NCBI RefSeq assembly: GCF_026651855.1
Contig: NZ_CP093280.1
Coordinates: forward strand, 3,016,001 to 3,080,000
Length of the DNA: 64,000 nucleotides
Direction of reading: 5' to 3'
Source: Pseudomonas silvicola
Lineage (GTDB): Bacteria; Pseudomonadota; Gammaproteobacteria; Pseudomonadales; Pseudomonadaceae
Numbering within the stretch: position 1 is the first letter of the stretch; each line of letters starts with the position of its first letter. A model generated the notes under the pieces. The model did no database searches. It worked only from the letters and a program-made list of their open reading frames with translations, and had not been told where the DNA came from. Both the position numbers and the translations under genes were made by a program. Below, one piece after another: positions 28,435-36,597 of the stretch.

Positions 28435-29076
28435 GTGCGCACGCTTTCTCTGATGATGGTTGCCCTGGCGCTAGCCGGTTGTGGCGACAGCGCAGTACAG
28501 AACGCCCACAAGGCCGTGGCCTACCAGTTGCAGGACCCGGGGTCAGCTCAGTTTCGTGCCGACCGGGAGTTGGCCGATGGCAGTGTTTGTGGCGAGGTCA
28601 ACGGCAAGAACAGTTACGGTGCCTATTCAGGCTTCGGCCATTACCTGGCGCGCAAGCAGGCAGATGGTTTCGAGGTGACATTGGACCCCCAGGCCAACAA
28701 TGCCAGCGCTGCAAGTACATGCGGCTACCCGTTGGTTGCCGCCGCGGCGCCTGCACCCGTGCCGCAAACCACGGCCCCCGCGGCAACCAGCGCCAAGGGC
28801 GTCGGCGACATCGCCGGCGTGAAGTGGTCGGTGCAACTGGTCTCGACCAGTGCGGGCTCGGCACGCCTGTTGAGCCAGAAGCTCAAGGGGTACGGTTACA
28901 CCGCGTATATCACCCGCGAGGATACGGTAAGTCGCGTTTATGTAGGGCCCTTCGACTCGCGCTCGCAAGCTACCCAGAAGCTGGACCAACTGCGCCGTGA
29001 CCACAAGATGCGCGGTGTGATCGTGCGTTATCGCGGGGTGGGCGACCTGCCCGCTGCTTCGGTGGCCCACGGTTAA
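28435..29076 (+). CDS. SPOR-domain lipoprotein (paralogue 1)
   Basis: This 213-aa lipoprotein (lipobox LAGC) has an N-terminal Cys-containing domain of about 80 residues (VCGEVNGKNSYGAYSGF), an Ala/Pro linker, and a C-terminal SPOR repeat domain (VKWSVQLVSTSAGSARLL, VYVGPFDSRSQATQKLDQL) that would bind denuded peptidoglycan glycan strands. The start is GTG at 28435, behind GGAGG. It is a clear paralogue of the protein at 29725-30294 in both domains. Its stop overlaps the stop of a small minus-strand gene by two bases. Confidence 0.82.
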   Translation: MRTLSLMMVALALAGCGDSAVQNAHKAVAYQLQDPGSAQFRADRELADGSVCGEVNGKNSYGAYSGFGHYLARKQADGFEVTLDPQANNASAASTCGYPLVAAAAPAPVPQTTAPAATSAKGVGDIAGVKWSVQLVSTSAGSARLLSQKLKGYGYTAYITREDTVSRVYVGPFDSRSQATQKLDQLRRDHKMRGVIVRYRGVGDLPAASVAHG

Positions 29077-29216
29077 TCGATGCCGTTCACGCCATCGTCG
29101 ATGATGATTTCCGGCTCGTCGGCCAACACCTCTTCGGTGTCCAGGTTGGCTTCGCCTTCGTCTGCGTCGTTGAGCGGTGCTTCGTCACCGTGATCGAAAT
29201 CGGGGTCCGGGTTCAT
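29073..29216 (-). CDS. Very acidic 47-residue peptide
   Basis: A 47-aa frame starting MNPDPDFDHGDEAPLNDADE and ending DDGVNGID is about 45% Asp/Glu with no Cys or aromatic core apart from one Phe. A GGGAG site lies about 10 bases before the ATG, which argues for real translation. It overlaps the tail of the SPOR gene on the other strand. Small acidic proteins of this kind are common in pseudomonads and have no assigned role. Confidence 0.55.
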   Translation of the reverse strand: MNPDPDFDHGDEAPLNDADEGEANLDTEEVLADEPEIIIDDGVNGID

Positions 29217-29295
29217 GCGCTGTTACTCCCAAGGGGCCGTTACTGTGTTCGAGCGGCCCCGGGGGAGAGGGTTCAAGCCATCGGTCAGCCCAGGC

Positions 29296-29592
29296 TCACA
29301 GCTCGATGTCATTGAAGCTGCAATATTCCTCCCAGCTCATGCCCAGGGTCTCGGCAACTTCCTGATGCACTTCGAGCCGCATGGCCTTGAGTTCCTCCGG
29401 GGAGGTAGCGACCAGCTCCAGGGTCAGCTCCCAGGGCTCTATACCCTGCTCTTCGGCCTGGTCATCGAAGGCCCATTGAATCTGCTGTTCTTGTTCCTTG
29501 GCGCTCAAGTCTTTGATTTCGTCGAGCAACTGCGGCTGGCTGGCGGCGAATTTTTCCAGGGCGAGCTGGCTGCGGGTTTCTTTGGGAATCAT
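29296..29592 (-). CDS. Acidic helical protein, DUF6388-like
   Basis: This 98-aa acidic protein is predicted helical: LALEKFAASQPQLLDEIKDL, then AFDDQAEEQGIEPWELTLEL, ending MRLEVHQEVAETLGMSWEEY. Pattern and length fit the DUF6388 family as I remember it, but that is not verified. It is a single gene between the two SPOR lipoprotein genes, on the opposite strand. Cytosolic; function unknown. Confidence 0.65.
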   Translation of the reverse strand: MIPKETRSQLALEKFAASQPQLLDEIKDLSAKEQEQQIQWAFDDQAEEQGIEPWELTLELVATSPEELKAMRLEVHQEVAETLGMSWEEYCSFNDIEL

Positions 29593-29724
29593 GGTGGTCT
29601 CTGATCAGGCGGTGAAAAGCCTGGCCATTATCGACCAGAGGCGCGGTGGCGGGAAGTGCGCGCGGCCGCTACCTGCATGGCGAACAGTGGTAAAATCGGC
29701 GGATCATTTTCGGGAGGTCGGCGC

Positions 29725-30294
29725 GTGCGTAAATTGATGGCTGTGGGTGCGGTATTGATGTTGGCGGGCTGTGGCAGTGCGGTCGAGGAATCGGCGAAAG
29801 CGGTGCTGTTGCATCTGGACAACCCCAAGACCGCGCGTTTCACCAACGTTCGCACCACGCCAAAGGGGGATGTCTGTGGCCAGGTGCGGCAGAAGGACGC
29901 CTCGGGCAAATTCGAAGGCTACCGCAATTACGCCGCCATCAAGACCGAGGACGGCTTCACCGCGGTGATCGACGAAGACGGCAACAACCCCAAGGTGCGC
30001 CAGGTGTGCGGCGAAGGCCAGGAGGTGGCCCAGGCAACCGATACGCCGGCTGCCGTCGAATCGGCCAGCGGCTGGGAAGTGCAGATTGTCGCCGGTGCCA
30101 ACATGGGGGCGCTCAGTGACATGACCTCGCGCCTGATCGAGAACGGTTTCATTGCCAGCGTGGCCGATCGCGATGGCAAGCAGACGGTCTTCCTGGGGCC
30201 TTTCAAGACCCGTGACGAGGCCGAGCAGAAGCGTGCGCAATTGCTGGCGGCCCAGGGCATCAAGTCGGTGGTGGCGCCGCACCAGGCCAACTGA
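29725..30294 (+). CDS. SPOR-domain lipoprotein (paralogue 2)
   Basis: This 189-aa lipoprotein (lipobox LAGC) is related to the protein at 28435-29076. Both share an N-terminal segment with AKAVLLHLDNPKTARF versus HKAVAYQLQDPGSAQF, a Cys motif DVCGQV/SVCGEV, and a C-terminal SPOR domain (WEVQIVAGANMGALSDM, VFLGPFKTRDEAEQK). The linker is shorter here. The start is GTG at 29725 behind GGGAGG. Expected to sit at the outer membrane and bind septal peptidoglycan. Confidence 0.82.
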   Translation: MRKLMAVGAVLMLAGCGSAVEESAKAVLLHLDNPKTARFTNVRTTPKGDVCGQVRQKDASGKFEGYRNYAAIKTEDGFTAVIDEDGNNPKVRQVCGEGQEVAQATDTPAAVESASGWEVQIVAGANMGALSDMTSRLIENGFIASVADRDGKQTVFLGPFKTRDEAEQKRAQLLAAQGIKSVVAPHQAN

Positions 30295-30355
30295 CTGGTC
30301 ACGCGGGGCGCGGTTCGCCTACACTCGGGCTCCACTGCACAAGGAGTAGCAGCCC

Positions 30356-30877
30356 ATGACTGGCCCCGCCGACGAGATCCGCATTGAACCCGCGACCCCT
30401 TTGCACGCCCAAGGGCTGGCCGAGCTTTATGGCCACCCGGCCGTAACGCGCCAGGTGCTGCAGATGCCCTGGGCAAGCGCGGAGGTATGGAGCAAGCGCC
30501 TGGCGACGGGCGCCGACAGCGAGCGGCGGGTAGCGCTGGTGGCGACGGAACAGGGGCTCGTAGTGGGGCACTGTTCGCTCTGGCAGAGCGAGCGCGTACG
30601 CTTGGCCCACAGTGGCTCCATAGGGATGGGCGTGGCGCCGCGCTGGCAGGGCAAGGGCGTGGGAACGCGCCTGATGAGTGCCGTGCTGGATGTGGCGGAC
30701 AACTGGATGGGGCTGCGTCGGGTGGAGCTGACGGTGTACACCGACAACGAGCCTGCGCTGGCCCTGTACGGCAAGTTCGGTTTCGAGGTGGAGGGTGAAC
30801 TGCGCGATTACGCCCTGCGTGACGGCCGGCTGACCAATGTCTACAGCATGGCGCGGCTGCGCAGCTCACACCCCTGA
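30356..30877 (+). CDS. GNAT acetyltransferase, YhhY/AaaT-like
   Basis: This 173-aa GNAT-fold enzyme aligns along its length with E. coli YhhY (L-amino acid N-acetyltransferase AaaT). It has IRIEPATPLHAQGLAELYGHP at the N-terminus, the acetyl-CoA loop APRWQGKGVGTRLMSAVLD (Q/RxxGxG), and ELTVYTDNEPALALYGKFGF followed by YALRDGRLTNVYSMARL. The likely reaction is acetylation of amino-acid alpha-amines such as Met or Phe. Single gene. Confidence 0.8.
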   Translation: MTGPADEIRIEPATPLHAQGLAELYGHPAVTRQVLQMPWASAEVWSKRLATGADSERRVALVATEQGLVVGHCSLWQSERVRLAHSGSIGMGVAPRWQGKGVGTRLMSAVLDVADNWMGLRRVELTVYTDNEPALALYGKFGFEVEGELRDYALRDGRLTNVYSMARLRSSHP

Positions 30878-30880
30878 CCC

Positions 30881-31210
30881 TTAGCGACGTGCGCGTTCGT
30901 GGCGCACGCAGCCTTCATGGTAGGTCTTGCCCACGGCGGCCGGTCGCATGCGCGAGCGGCTGTGGTAGGTCTGTTCGGTAATGCCCATGGCCATGCTGCG
31001 CATCCATGGCTGGCTGAAGCGCTGGTGCGCCAGCTTGCGCCGAGCACTGTACAGCGTCACGCCCGACAGTTTCTCCTGCTGGGCATGGCGGGCCACGTCG
31101 GCGCCCCATTTGCACATTTGCACTTCGTGCCGGTCCAGATTCCTGGCCATGGCCGAATTGGCGGTGGCCGCCAGCAGCAGGGTTGCCAGGGTCAAGCCTA
31201 AGCGTCGCAT
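30881..31210 (-). CDS. Small secreted basic protein, unknown
   Basis: This 109-aa protein has a signal peptide (MRRLGLTLATLLLAATANSAMA, cleavage near residue 22) and a basic, helical mature part with two Cys (VQMCKWGADVARHAQ, HEGCVRHERARR). The start at 31210 follows AGAGGA; the ATG four codons upstream overlaps that site. Periplasmic; no family recognised. Confidence 0.65.
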   Translation of the reverse strand: MRRLGLTLATLLLAATANSAMARNLDRHEVQMCKWGADVARHAQQEKLSGVTLYSARRKLAHQRFSQPWMRSMAMGITEQTYHSRSRMRPAAVGKTYHEGCVRHERARR

Positions 31211-31296
31211 AGGTCCTCTCATTTCACTTGTTGAATTTCAGCCTGCTGCCAGCCCCACGAGGGGCTGGCAGCTCGTTGGGTGTGCTGAAGCGACTG

Positions 31297-32361
31297 TCAG
31301 CGGCAATTACCGGCTATGTGGTAATGCGCCGCGAGCGCGGCTGCTTCGCTGTCGAATTCCACTCGGTTCTTCGCTGCGATGGTGTTGTACGACGGGCAGT
31401 CCGGGCGGTGGTAGGTCTGGGAGGTGCGGTTACCCCGCACCGGCCCACTGGCGGCTTGGGTGCCGGCGGCGCTGGCGACCTGTGGTTTGCTGGCCGGTAC
31501 GCTGGTGGCCGCGAATGGGGTCGCCTTGCCGCTGGCCTTGCCGCCCATGACGGCGTCCAGGAAGATCGGCGCATGGTCGGAGACGCTGGAGCGCCCCTTG
31601 GCGTTGCTCATTTTCAGATAGCCGGGGTAATCGAACACCTGCACGCTCTTGACCTTGATGGTGCTCTCGTTGGCCACGAAGATGTTGTCGTAGAGGTTGG
31701 AGAATTGGCCATCGGTGGTGGACAGAGTGCTGGCGCCTTGCAGCATCAGTGGCCGCGCGCTGGTGCGCAGGCCGGCCCAGGCAGTAGAGGTGGGCGGAGT
31801 GTTGAAGTCGCCCATCAGCATGATGTTGGTGTTGCCGTCATACACGTTCTTGAGCCAGTCCCAGTAATCCCCCAGCACGGCGATTTCCTTGGTGCGGTCG
31901 GCCACGGTCTTGCCGTAGTGAATGTGCACGGTGGCGGCGACGAAGGCGGTGTTGTCTTTCAGGTTACGGAAACGCGCCGAATAGGGTTCGCGCTCGAAGT
32001 GGTCGCCCTTGTCCAGGTAGGTCACGGCGCCATCCTCATAGGCCACTGCATCGTCACGCCAGACGAAACCATACATCTCCTTGTAGGAACTGCGCCCGGT
32101 AGCGTGGGAGGCCATCGCCGACCACTTGGTACCGGTGGCCTGTTCCAGGGCTTTTTGCAGGGCGGCCAGGCCGTCCTCGTTCATCAGTTCCTGCACGGCG
32201 AGAAAATCGACGTGCTGTGCCACCTTGGCGATGCTGGCGAAGTCCTTGCCGGGGCGCACGCTGAGGTGCTCCAGGTTCCAGGTGCCAATGCGTACATCGG
32301 CAAACGCCTGGCCGCAGACAAGCATCAGCGCCAGCAGCGCCGTGGTTAGTGTTCTGAACAT
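31297..32361 (-). CDS. Secreted endonuclease/exonuclease/phosphatase-family protein
   Basis: This 354-aa exported protein has a signal peptide ending at about AFA (residue 21). The EEP (DNase I-like) domain spans about 22-255: IGTWNLEHL (Asn), VQELMNEDG (catalytic Glu), VHIHYGKT, MLMGDFNTPP (Asp and Asn) and SDHAPIFL (catalytic His). A 40-residue linker leads to a C-terminal module of about 45 residues with YHRPDCPSY and AGNCR. That module resembles the small metal-binding tail found on secreted nucleases. The ATG at 32361 is preferred because GGAAG precedes it. Likely an extracellular or periplasmic nuclease. Confidence 0.82.
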   Translation of the reverse strand: MFRTLTTALLALMLVCGQAFADVRIGTWNLEHLSVRPGKDFASIAKVAQHVDFLAVQELMNEDGLAALQKALEQATGTKWSAMASHATGRSSYKEMYGFVWRDDAVAYEDGAVTYLDKGDHFEREPYSARFRNLKDNTAFVAATVHIHYGKTVADRTKEIAVLGDYWDWLKNVYDGNTNIMLMGDFNTPPTSTAWAGLRTSARPLMLQGASTLSTTDGQFSNLYDNIFVANESTIKVKSVQVFDYPGYLKMSNAKGRSSVSDHAPIFLDAVMGGKASGKATPFAATSVPASKPQVASAAGTQAASGPVRGNRTSQTYHRPDCPSYNTIAAKNRVEFDSEAAALAAHYHIAGNCR

Positions 32362-32438
32362 GCATGCTTCCAATCAAAAAACGAGGGGAGGGCGCGTGCC
32401 TGGCAGGCGCGCACCGGTGAGCAGTGGGGCGGTCGGGT

Positions 32439-32681
32439 TCAGTCTTCCTTGGGCACGACCCAGAAAATCTGTACACCGCCGTCATCCCGCCAGGCGAGGG
32501 TAACGTTGTCGTTCTCGCCGATCTCCTCCAGCAACTGCGCCCAGTCCTCGGGCGATTCGTGCTCCAGCTTGAAGATCAGCGCCGACTTGGCTTTCTGGGC
32601 CGTGGGCGCGTTGATGATCTTCGAGATACGCACGCCGAGCTGTTGGTAACTGTCGAGCGGGGAGGGGGAGGTGGTGGCCAC
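32439..32681 (-). CDS. DUF1654 protein, LexA-controlled
   Basis: This 80-aa protein is of the pseudomonad DUF1654 family (SYQQLGVRISKIINAPTAQKA, SPEDWAQLLEEI, VTLAWRDDGGVQIFW). I chose the GTG at 32681 because AAGGA lies 7 bases before it. The longer ATG starts at 32711 and 32732 fall inside or upstream of a perfect LexA box and have no ribosome site. The promoter and operator make it an SOS-induced gene. The domain's function is unknown; a DNA-damage role is inferred from its regulation. Confidence 0.78.
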   Translation of the reverse strand: MATTSPSPLDSYQQLGVRISKIINAPTAQKAKSALIFKLEHESPEDWAQLLEEIGENDNVTLAWRDDGGVQIFWVVPKED

Positions 32682-32699
32682 GAAGCGTTCCTTATTTTG

Positions 32700-32715
32700 C
32701 TGTATGCGCATACAG
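32700..32715 (-). promoter_or_regulatory. LexA (SOS) box on the DUF1654 promoter
   Basis: CTGTATGCGCATACAG is a perfect 16-base palindrome matching the gammaproteobacterial LexA box CTGT-N8-ACAG. On the minus strand a sigma70-like promoter reads TTGCGA - 17 bases - TACTGT, and the -10 hexamer overlaps the box. The box ends 18 bases before the GTG start. Confidence 0.88.
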
Positions 32716-32905
32716 TATTTTACTGTAGGCATTTTCGCAACTGGTCGACTGAAGAAGAGCGCTTGTGACAGTGGAAAAGGGGATTTGCTGCGCGGGAGGA
32801 AGGTTTTTTTTGCAAAGTGCCTTGGCGGTGTGCGCTCAAGTCGTTGCGGTTGCGGAAATCGGGCGGCGCTCGACTCCGAGAGCGCTGCAAAACCCGAGTG
32901 CCCCG

Positions 32906-32956
32906 TTGACAAATAACCCCAACCCTACTCATAGTCTGATAACGCAAACGTTTGCG
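32906..32956 (+). promoter_or_regulatory. rbs promoter with RbsR-type operator
   Basis: TTGACA at 32906-32911 with a possible -10 CATAGT 18 bases on is followed by the perfect palindrome CGCAAACGTTTGCG (32943-32956). The core AAACGTTT is the LacI/GalR-family type and resembles the E. coli RbsR site. It lies 84 bases ahead of rbsB, consistent with repression by the RbsR encoded in the operon. Confidence 0.75.
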
Positions 32957-33039
32957 CTGAATTCTCCTGCTTTAACCTTTCAGCTCGACGCTGCGCACCT
33001 CAGCTTGCACAAAAATAATCATAAGCTTGGAGTGTCCCC

Positions 33040-33996
33040 ATGAAATTGCCAGTCGCTGGACGTTTTCTCGCCGCATCCCTGTTGGCCGCCGCCTGTGCGG
33101 TCGCGCCCCTGTCTCAAGCCGTTGCCGACACCGCCAAGCCAAAAGTGGCGCTGGTGATGAAGTCGCTCGCCAATGAATTCTTCCTCACCATGGAAGACGG
33201 CGCCAAGGACTACCAGAAAAGCCATCCAGCCGATTTTGACCTGATTTCCAACGGAATCAAGGACGAATCCGACACCGCCAACCAGATTCGCATCGTCGAG
33301 CAGATGATCGTCTCCAAGGTCGACGCCCTGGTCATCGCGCCTGCCGACTCCAAGGCGCTGGTGCCGGTGATCAAGAAGGCCATGGATGCTGGTATCACGG
33401 TCATCAACATCGACAACCAGCTGGACCCGGCCGTGCTCAAAAGCAAGGACATCAGTGTGCCGTTCGTGGGCCCCGACAACCGCAAGGGCGCGCGCCTGGT
33501 AGGCGAGTACCTGGCCAAGCAACTGAAAGCTGGCGACCAGGTGGGCATCATCGAAGGGGTGCCAACCACCACCAATGCCCAGCAGCGCACCGCGGGCTTC
33601 AAGGATGCGATGGACGCCGCGGGCATGAAGATCGTTTCCACCCAATCGGGTAACTGGGAAATCGACAAGGGCAATGCCGTCGCCTCGGCAATGCTCAATG
33701 AATACCCTGACCTGAAGGCGCTGCTGGCGGGTAATGACAGCATGGCCCTGGGCGCCGTGTCCGCCGTGCGCGCCGCCGGCAAGGCGGGCAAGGTGCAAGT
33801 GGTGGGCTACGACAATATCAATGCCATCAAACCGATGCTCAAGGACGGTCGCGTGCTGGCCACGGCCGATCAGTTCGCCGCCAAGCAGGCGGTGTTCGGT
33901 ATCCAGGCAGCGCTGAAGATGCTCAAGCACGAACCGGTCGATGGCGCCGCCAATGGCGTGATCGAAACCCCGGTGGAACTGGTCACCAAGCCCTGA
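33040..33996 (+). CDS. rbsB: D-ribose ABC transporter, periplasmic binding protein
   Basis: This 318-aa binding protein has a signal peptide (about 1-29, ending AVA). It is of the sugar-binding PBP type I fold: KVALVMKSLANEFFLTMEDG, VDALVIAPADSKALVPVI, and VVGYDNINAIKPMLKDGRVLAT near the C-terminus. First gene of rbsBACRKD, directly downstream of the RbsR-type operator. It delivers ribose to RbsC/RbsA. Confidence 0.92.
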   Translation: MKLPVAGRFLAASLLAAACAVAPLSQAVADTAKPKVALVMKSLANEFFLTMEDGAKDYQKSHPADFDLISNGIKDESDTANQIRIVEQMIVSKVDALVIAPADSKALVPVIKKAMDAGITVINIDNQLDPAVLKSKDISVPFVGPDNRKGARLVGEYLAKQLKAGDQVGIIEGVPTTTNAQQRTAGFKDAMDAAGMKIVSTQSGNWEIDKGNAVASAMLNEYPDLKALLAGNDSMALGAVSAVRAAGKAGKVQVVGYDNINAIKPMLKDGRVLATADQFAAKQAVFGIQAALKMLKHEPVDGAANGVIETPVELVTKP

Positions 33997-34051
33997 GCCT
34001 TCCTTGCACTGCCGCGCCTGCCCGTTCCGGGCGGGCGCCTGGAGAATCGCT

Positions 34052-35605
34052 ATGTCAGCTGCTGCCCCGAACGTCGTACTCTCGGTCAGTGGTATCGGTA
34101 AGACCTACGCCCAGCCGGTGCTGTCGGGCATCGACCTGAGCCTGGTGCGCGGGGAGGTGCTGGCCCTGACCGGGGAAAATGGCGCCGGCAAGAGCACCTT
34201 GTCCAAGATCATCGGGGGCCTGGAAACCGCTACCACGGGTGAAATGCAGTATCAGGGCCAGGCATACCGCCCCGGCAGTCGCGCAGCGGCTGAAACGTTG
34301 GGCGTGCGCATGGTCATGCAGGAACTCAATCTGCTGCCGACCCTGTCGGTGGCGGAAAACCTGTTCCTCGACAACCTGCCCAGCCGCGCCGGCTGGATCG
34401 ACCGCAAGCGCTTGCGCGAAGCGGCCGTGGAGGCCATGGCACAGGTAGGCCTGGAGGCCATCGACCCGGATACCCTGGTGGGTGAGCTGGGTATTGGCCA
34501 TCAGCAGATGGTGGAAATCGCCCGCAACCTGATTGGCGATTGCCACGTGCTGATCCTTGACGAACCTACCGCCATGCTGACCTCGCGGGAGGTGGAAATG
34601 CTCTTCGAGCAGATCGCCCGCCTGCAGGCCCGTGGCGTGGCCATCGTCTACATCTCCCACCGCCTGGAAGAGCTGGCGCGGGTGGCCCAGCGCATCGCCG
34701 TGCTACGCGACGGCCAGTTGGTGTGCGTCGACGACATGAGTCGCTATGACAGCGAGCAACTGGTCAACCTCATGGTCGGCCGCGAGCTGGGCGAGCACAT
34801 CGACCTGGGCGTGCGGCAAATCGGCGGCCCTGTGCTTGCGGTGAAAAACCTCAGCCGCGCGGGCAAGGTTCATGACGTGTCCTTCGAGGTGCGCAAAGGC
34901 GAGATCTTCGGTATTTCCGGGCTGATCGGCGCCGGGCGCACCGAGTTGCTGCGCCTGATCTTCGGCGCCGACACGGCCGACAGCGGGCAGGTGGAGGTAG
35001 GCGAGCCGCTGCGCAAGGCGGCCATCCGTTCGCCTGCCGACGCCGTGGCCCATGGCATTGCCCTGATCACCGAAGACCGCAAGGGCGAAGGCCTGCTGCT
35101 GTCACAGTCCATCAGCGCCAACATTGCCCTGGGCAACATGCCGGCCATCTCGGCGGCGGGGGTGGTGCACAGTGGTTCTGAGCGCCAGTTGGCCCAACGG
35201 CAGATCCAGGCCATGCACATCCGCAGTTCCAGCCCGGACCAGTTGGTGTCGCAATTGTCCGGCGGCAACCAGCAGAAGGTGGTCATCGGCCGCTGGCTGG
35301 AGCGCGACTGCTCGGTGTTGCTGTTCGACGAGCCCACGCGAGGCATCGATGTGGGCGCCAAGTTCGACATCTATGCCTTGCTGGGTGAGTTGACGCGCCA
35401 GGGCAAGGCCCTGGTGGTGGTGTCCAGCGACCTGCGCGAACTGATGCTGATCTGTGACCGCATTGGTGTGCTCTCGGCGGGGCGCCTGATCGATACCTTC
35501 GAGCGTGACCACTGGACCCAAGACCAACTGCTGGCAGCCGCCTTTGCCGGTTATCAAAAACGAGATGCGCTGGTCAGCGATACAGCGCCCAGGAACCCTG
35601 CATGA
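34052..35605 (+). CDS. rbsA: Ribose ABC transporter, duplicated ATPase
   Basis: This 517-aa protein has two ABC cassettes. The first has Walker A GENGAGKST, signature LGIGHQQMVEIARNL and Walker B VLILDEPTAML. The second has a degenerate Walker A (GLIGAGRTELLR), signature LSGGNQQKVVIGRWL and VLLFDEPTRGIDVG. This asymmetric pair is normal for RbsA/MglA. The start at 34052 follows GGAGA. It overlaps rbsC by 4 bases (ATGA). Confidence 0.93.
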   Translation: MSAAAPNVVLSVSGIGKTYAQPVLSGIDLSLVRGEVLALTGENGAGKSTLSKIIGGLETATTGEMQYQGQAYRPGSRAAAETLGVRMVMQELNLLPTLSVAENLFLDNLPSRAGWIDRKRLREAAVEAMAQVGLEAIDPDTLVGELGIGHQQMVEIARNLIGDCHVLILDEPTAMLTSREVEMLFEQIARLQARGVAIVYISHRLEELARVAQRIAVLRDGQLVCVDDMSRYDSEQLVNLMVGRELGEHIDLGVRQIGGPVLAVKNLSRAGKVHDVSFEVRKGEIFGISGLIGAGRTELLRLIFGADTADSGQVEVGEPLRKAAIRSPADAVAHGIALITEDRKGEGLLLSQSISANIALGNMPAISAAGVVHSGSERQLAQRQIQAMHIRSSSPDQLVSQLSGGNQQKVVIGRWLERDCSVLLFDEPTRGIDVGAKFDIYALLGELTRQGKALVVVSSDLRELMLICDRIGVLSAGRLIDTFERDHWTQDQLLAAAFAGYQKRDALVSDTAPRNPA

Positions 35606-36594
35606 AAACTTCCGTATTACCTGATGCGAAGCCCGCGGCCAGGCGCAGCGGCACCTACTTCGGCCTGGGCACCTACCTGGGCCTGGCCGGTGCCTTGCTG
35701 GCGATGATCATCCTGTTCTCGCTGCTCAGCGACCATTTTCTGTCCTACAACACCTTCAGTACCCTGGCCAACCAGATCCCTGACCTGATGGTGCTGGCGG
35801 TGGGCATGACCTTCGTGCTGATCATCGGTGGCATCGACCTGTCGGTTGGCTCGGTGCTGGCCCTGGCGGCCTCGGCGGTCAGCGTGGCGATCCTTGGCTG
35901 GGGCTGGAGCGTTTTGCCGGCCGCGCTGCTGGGCATGGGCTGCGCGGCGCTGGCCGGCACCGTCACCGGTTCCATCACCGTGGCGTGGCGCATCCCATCA
36001 TTCATCGTGTCGCTGGGGGTGCTGGAAATGGCCAGGGGCGTGGCCTACCAGATGACCGATTCGCGCACAGCGTACATCGGCGATGCCTTTGCCTGGTTGT
36101 CCGACCCCATTGCCGTCGGCATCTCGCCGTCGTTCATCATTGCCCTGGTGGTGATCATCGTGGCTCAGGCAGTGTTGACCCGCACGGTGTTCGGCCGCTA
36201 CCTGATCGGCATCGGCACCAACGAAGAGGCGGTACGGTTGGCGGGGATCAACCCCAAGCCCTACAAGATCCTGGTATTTTCGCTGATGGGGCTGCTGGCC
36301 GGCCTGGCGGCGCTGTTCCAGATTTCCCGCCTGGAAGCCGCCGACCCCAATGCCGGCTCTGGCCTGGAGTTGCAAGTAATCGCCGCTGTGGTCATCGGCG
36401 GTACCAGCCTCATGGGCGGGCGCGGTTCGGTGATCAGCACCTTCTTCGGCGTGTTGATCATATCGGTGCTGGCGGCGGGGTTGGCGCAGATCGGCGCTAC
36501 CGAGCCGACCAAGCGCATCATTACCGGCGCCGTGATCGTGGTCGCGGTGGTGCTCGACACCTACCGTAGCCATCGCGCGCGCAAGCGGAGCTGA
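35602..36594 (+). CDS. rbsC: Ribose ABC transporter, permease
   Basis: This 330-aa polytopic membrane protein has about 8-10 hydrophobic segments, with the family motifs GGIDLSVGSVLALAA near residue 75 and VVIGGTSLMGGRGSVIST near residue 265. Translationally coupled to rbsA by a 4-base overlap and followed after 3 bases by rbsR. Confidence 0.93.
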   Translation: MKTSVLPDAKPAARRSGTYFGLGTYLGLAGALLAMIILFSLLSDHFLSYNTFSTLANQIPDLMVLAVGMTFVLIIGGIDLSVGSVLALAASAVSVAILGWGWSVLPAALLGMGCAALAGTVTGSITVAWRIPSFIVSLGVLEMARGVAYQMTDSRTAYIGDAFAWLSDPIAVGISPSFIIALVVIIVAQAVLTRTVFGRYLIGIGTNEEAVRLAGINPKPYKILVFSLMGLLAGLAALFQISRLEAADPNAGSGLELQVIAAVVIGGTSLMGGRGSVISTFFGVLIISVLAAGLAQIGATEPTKRIITGAVIVVAVVLDTYRSHRARKRS

Positions 36595-36597
36595 GCC

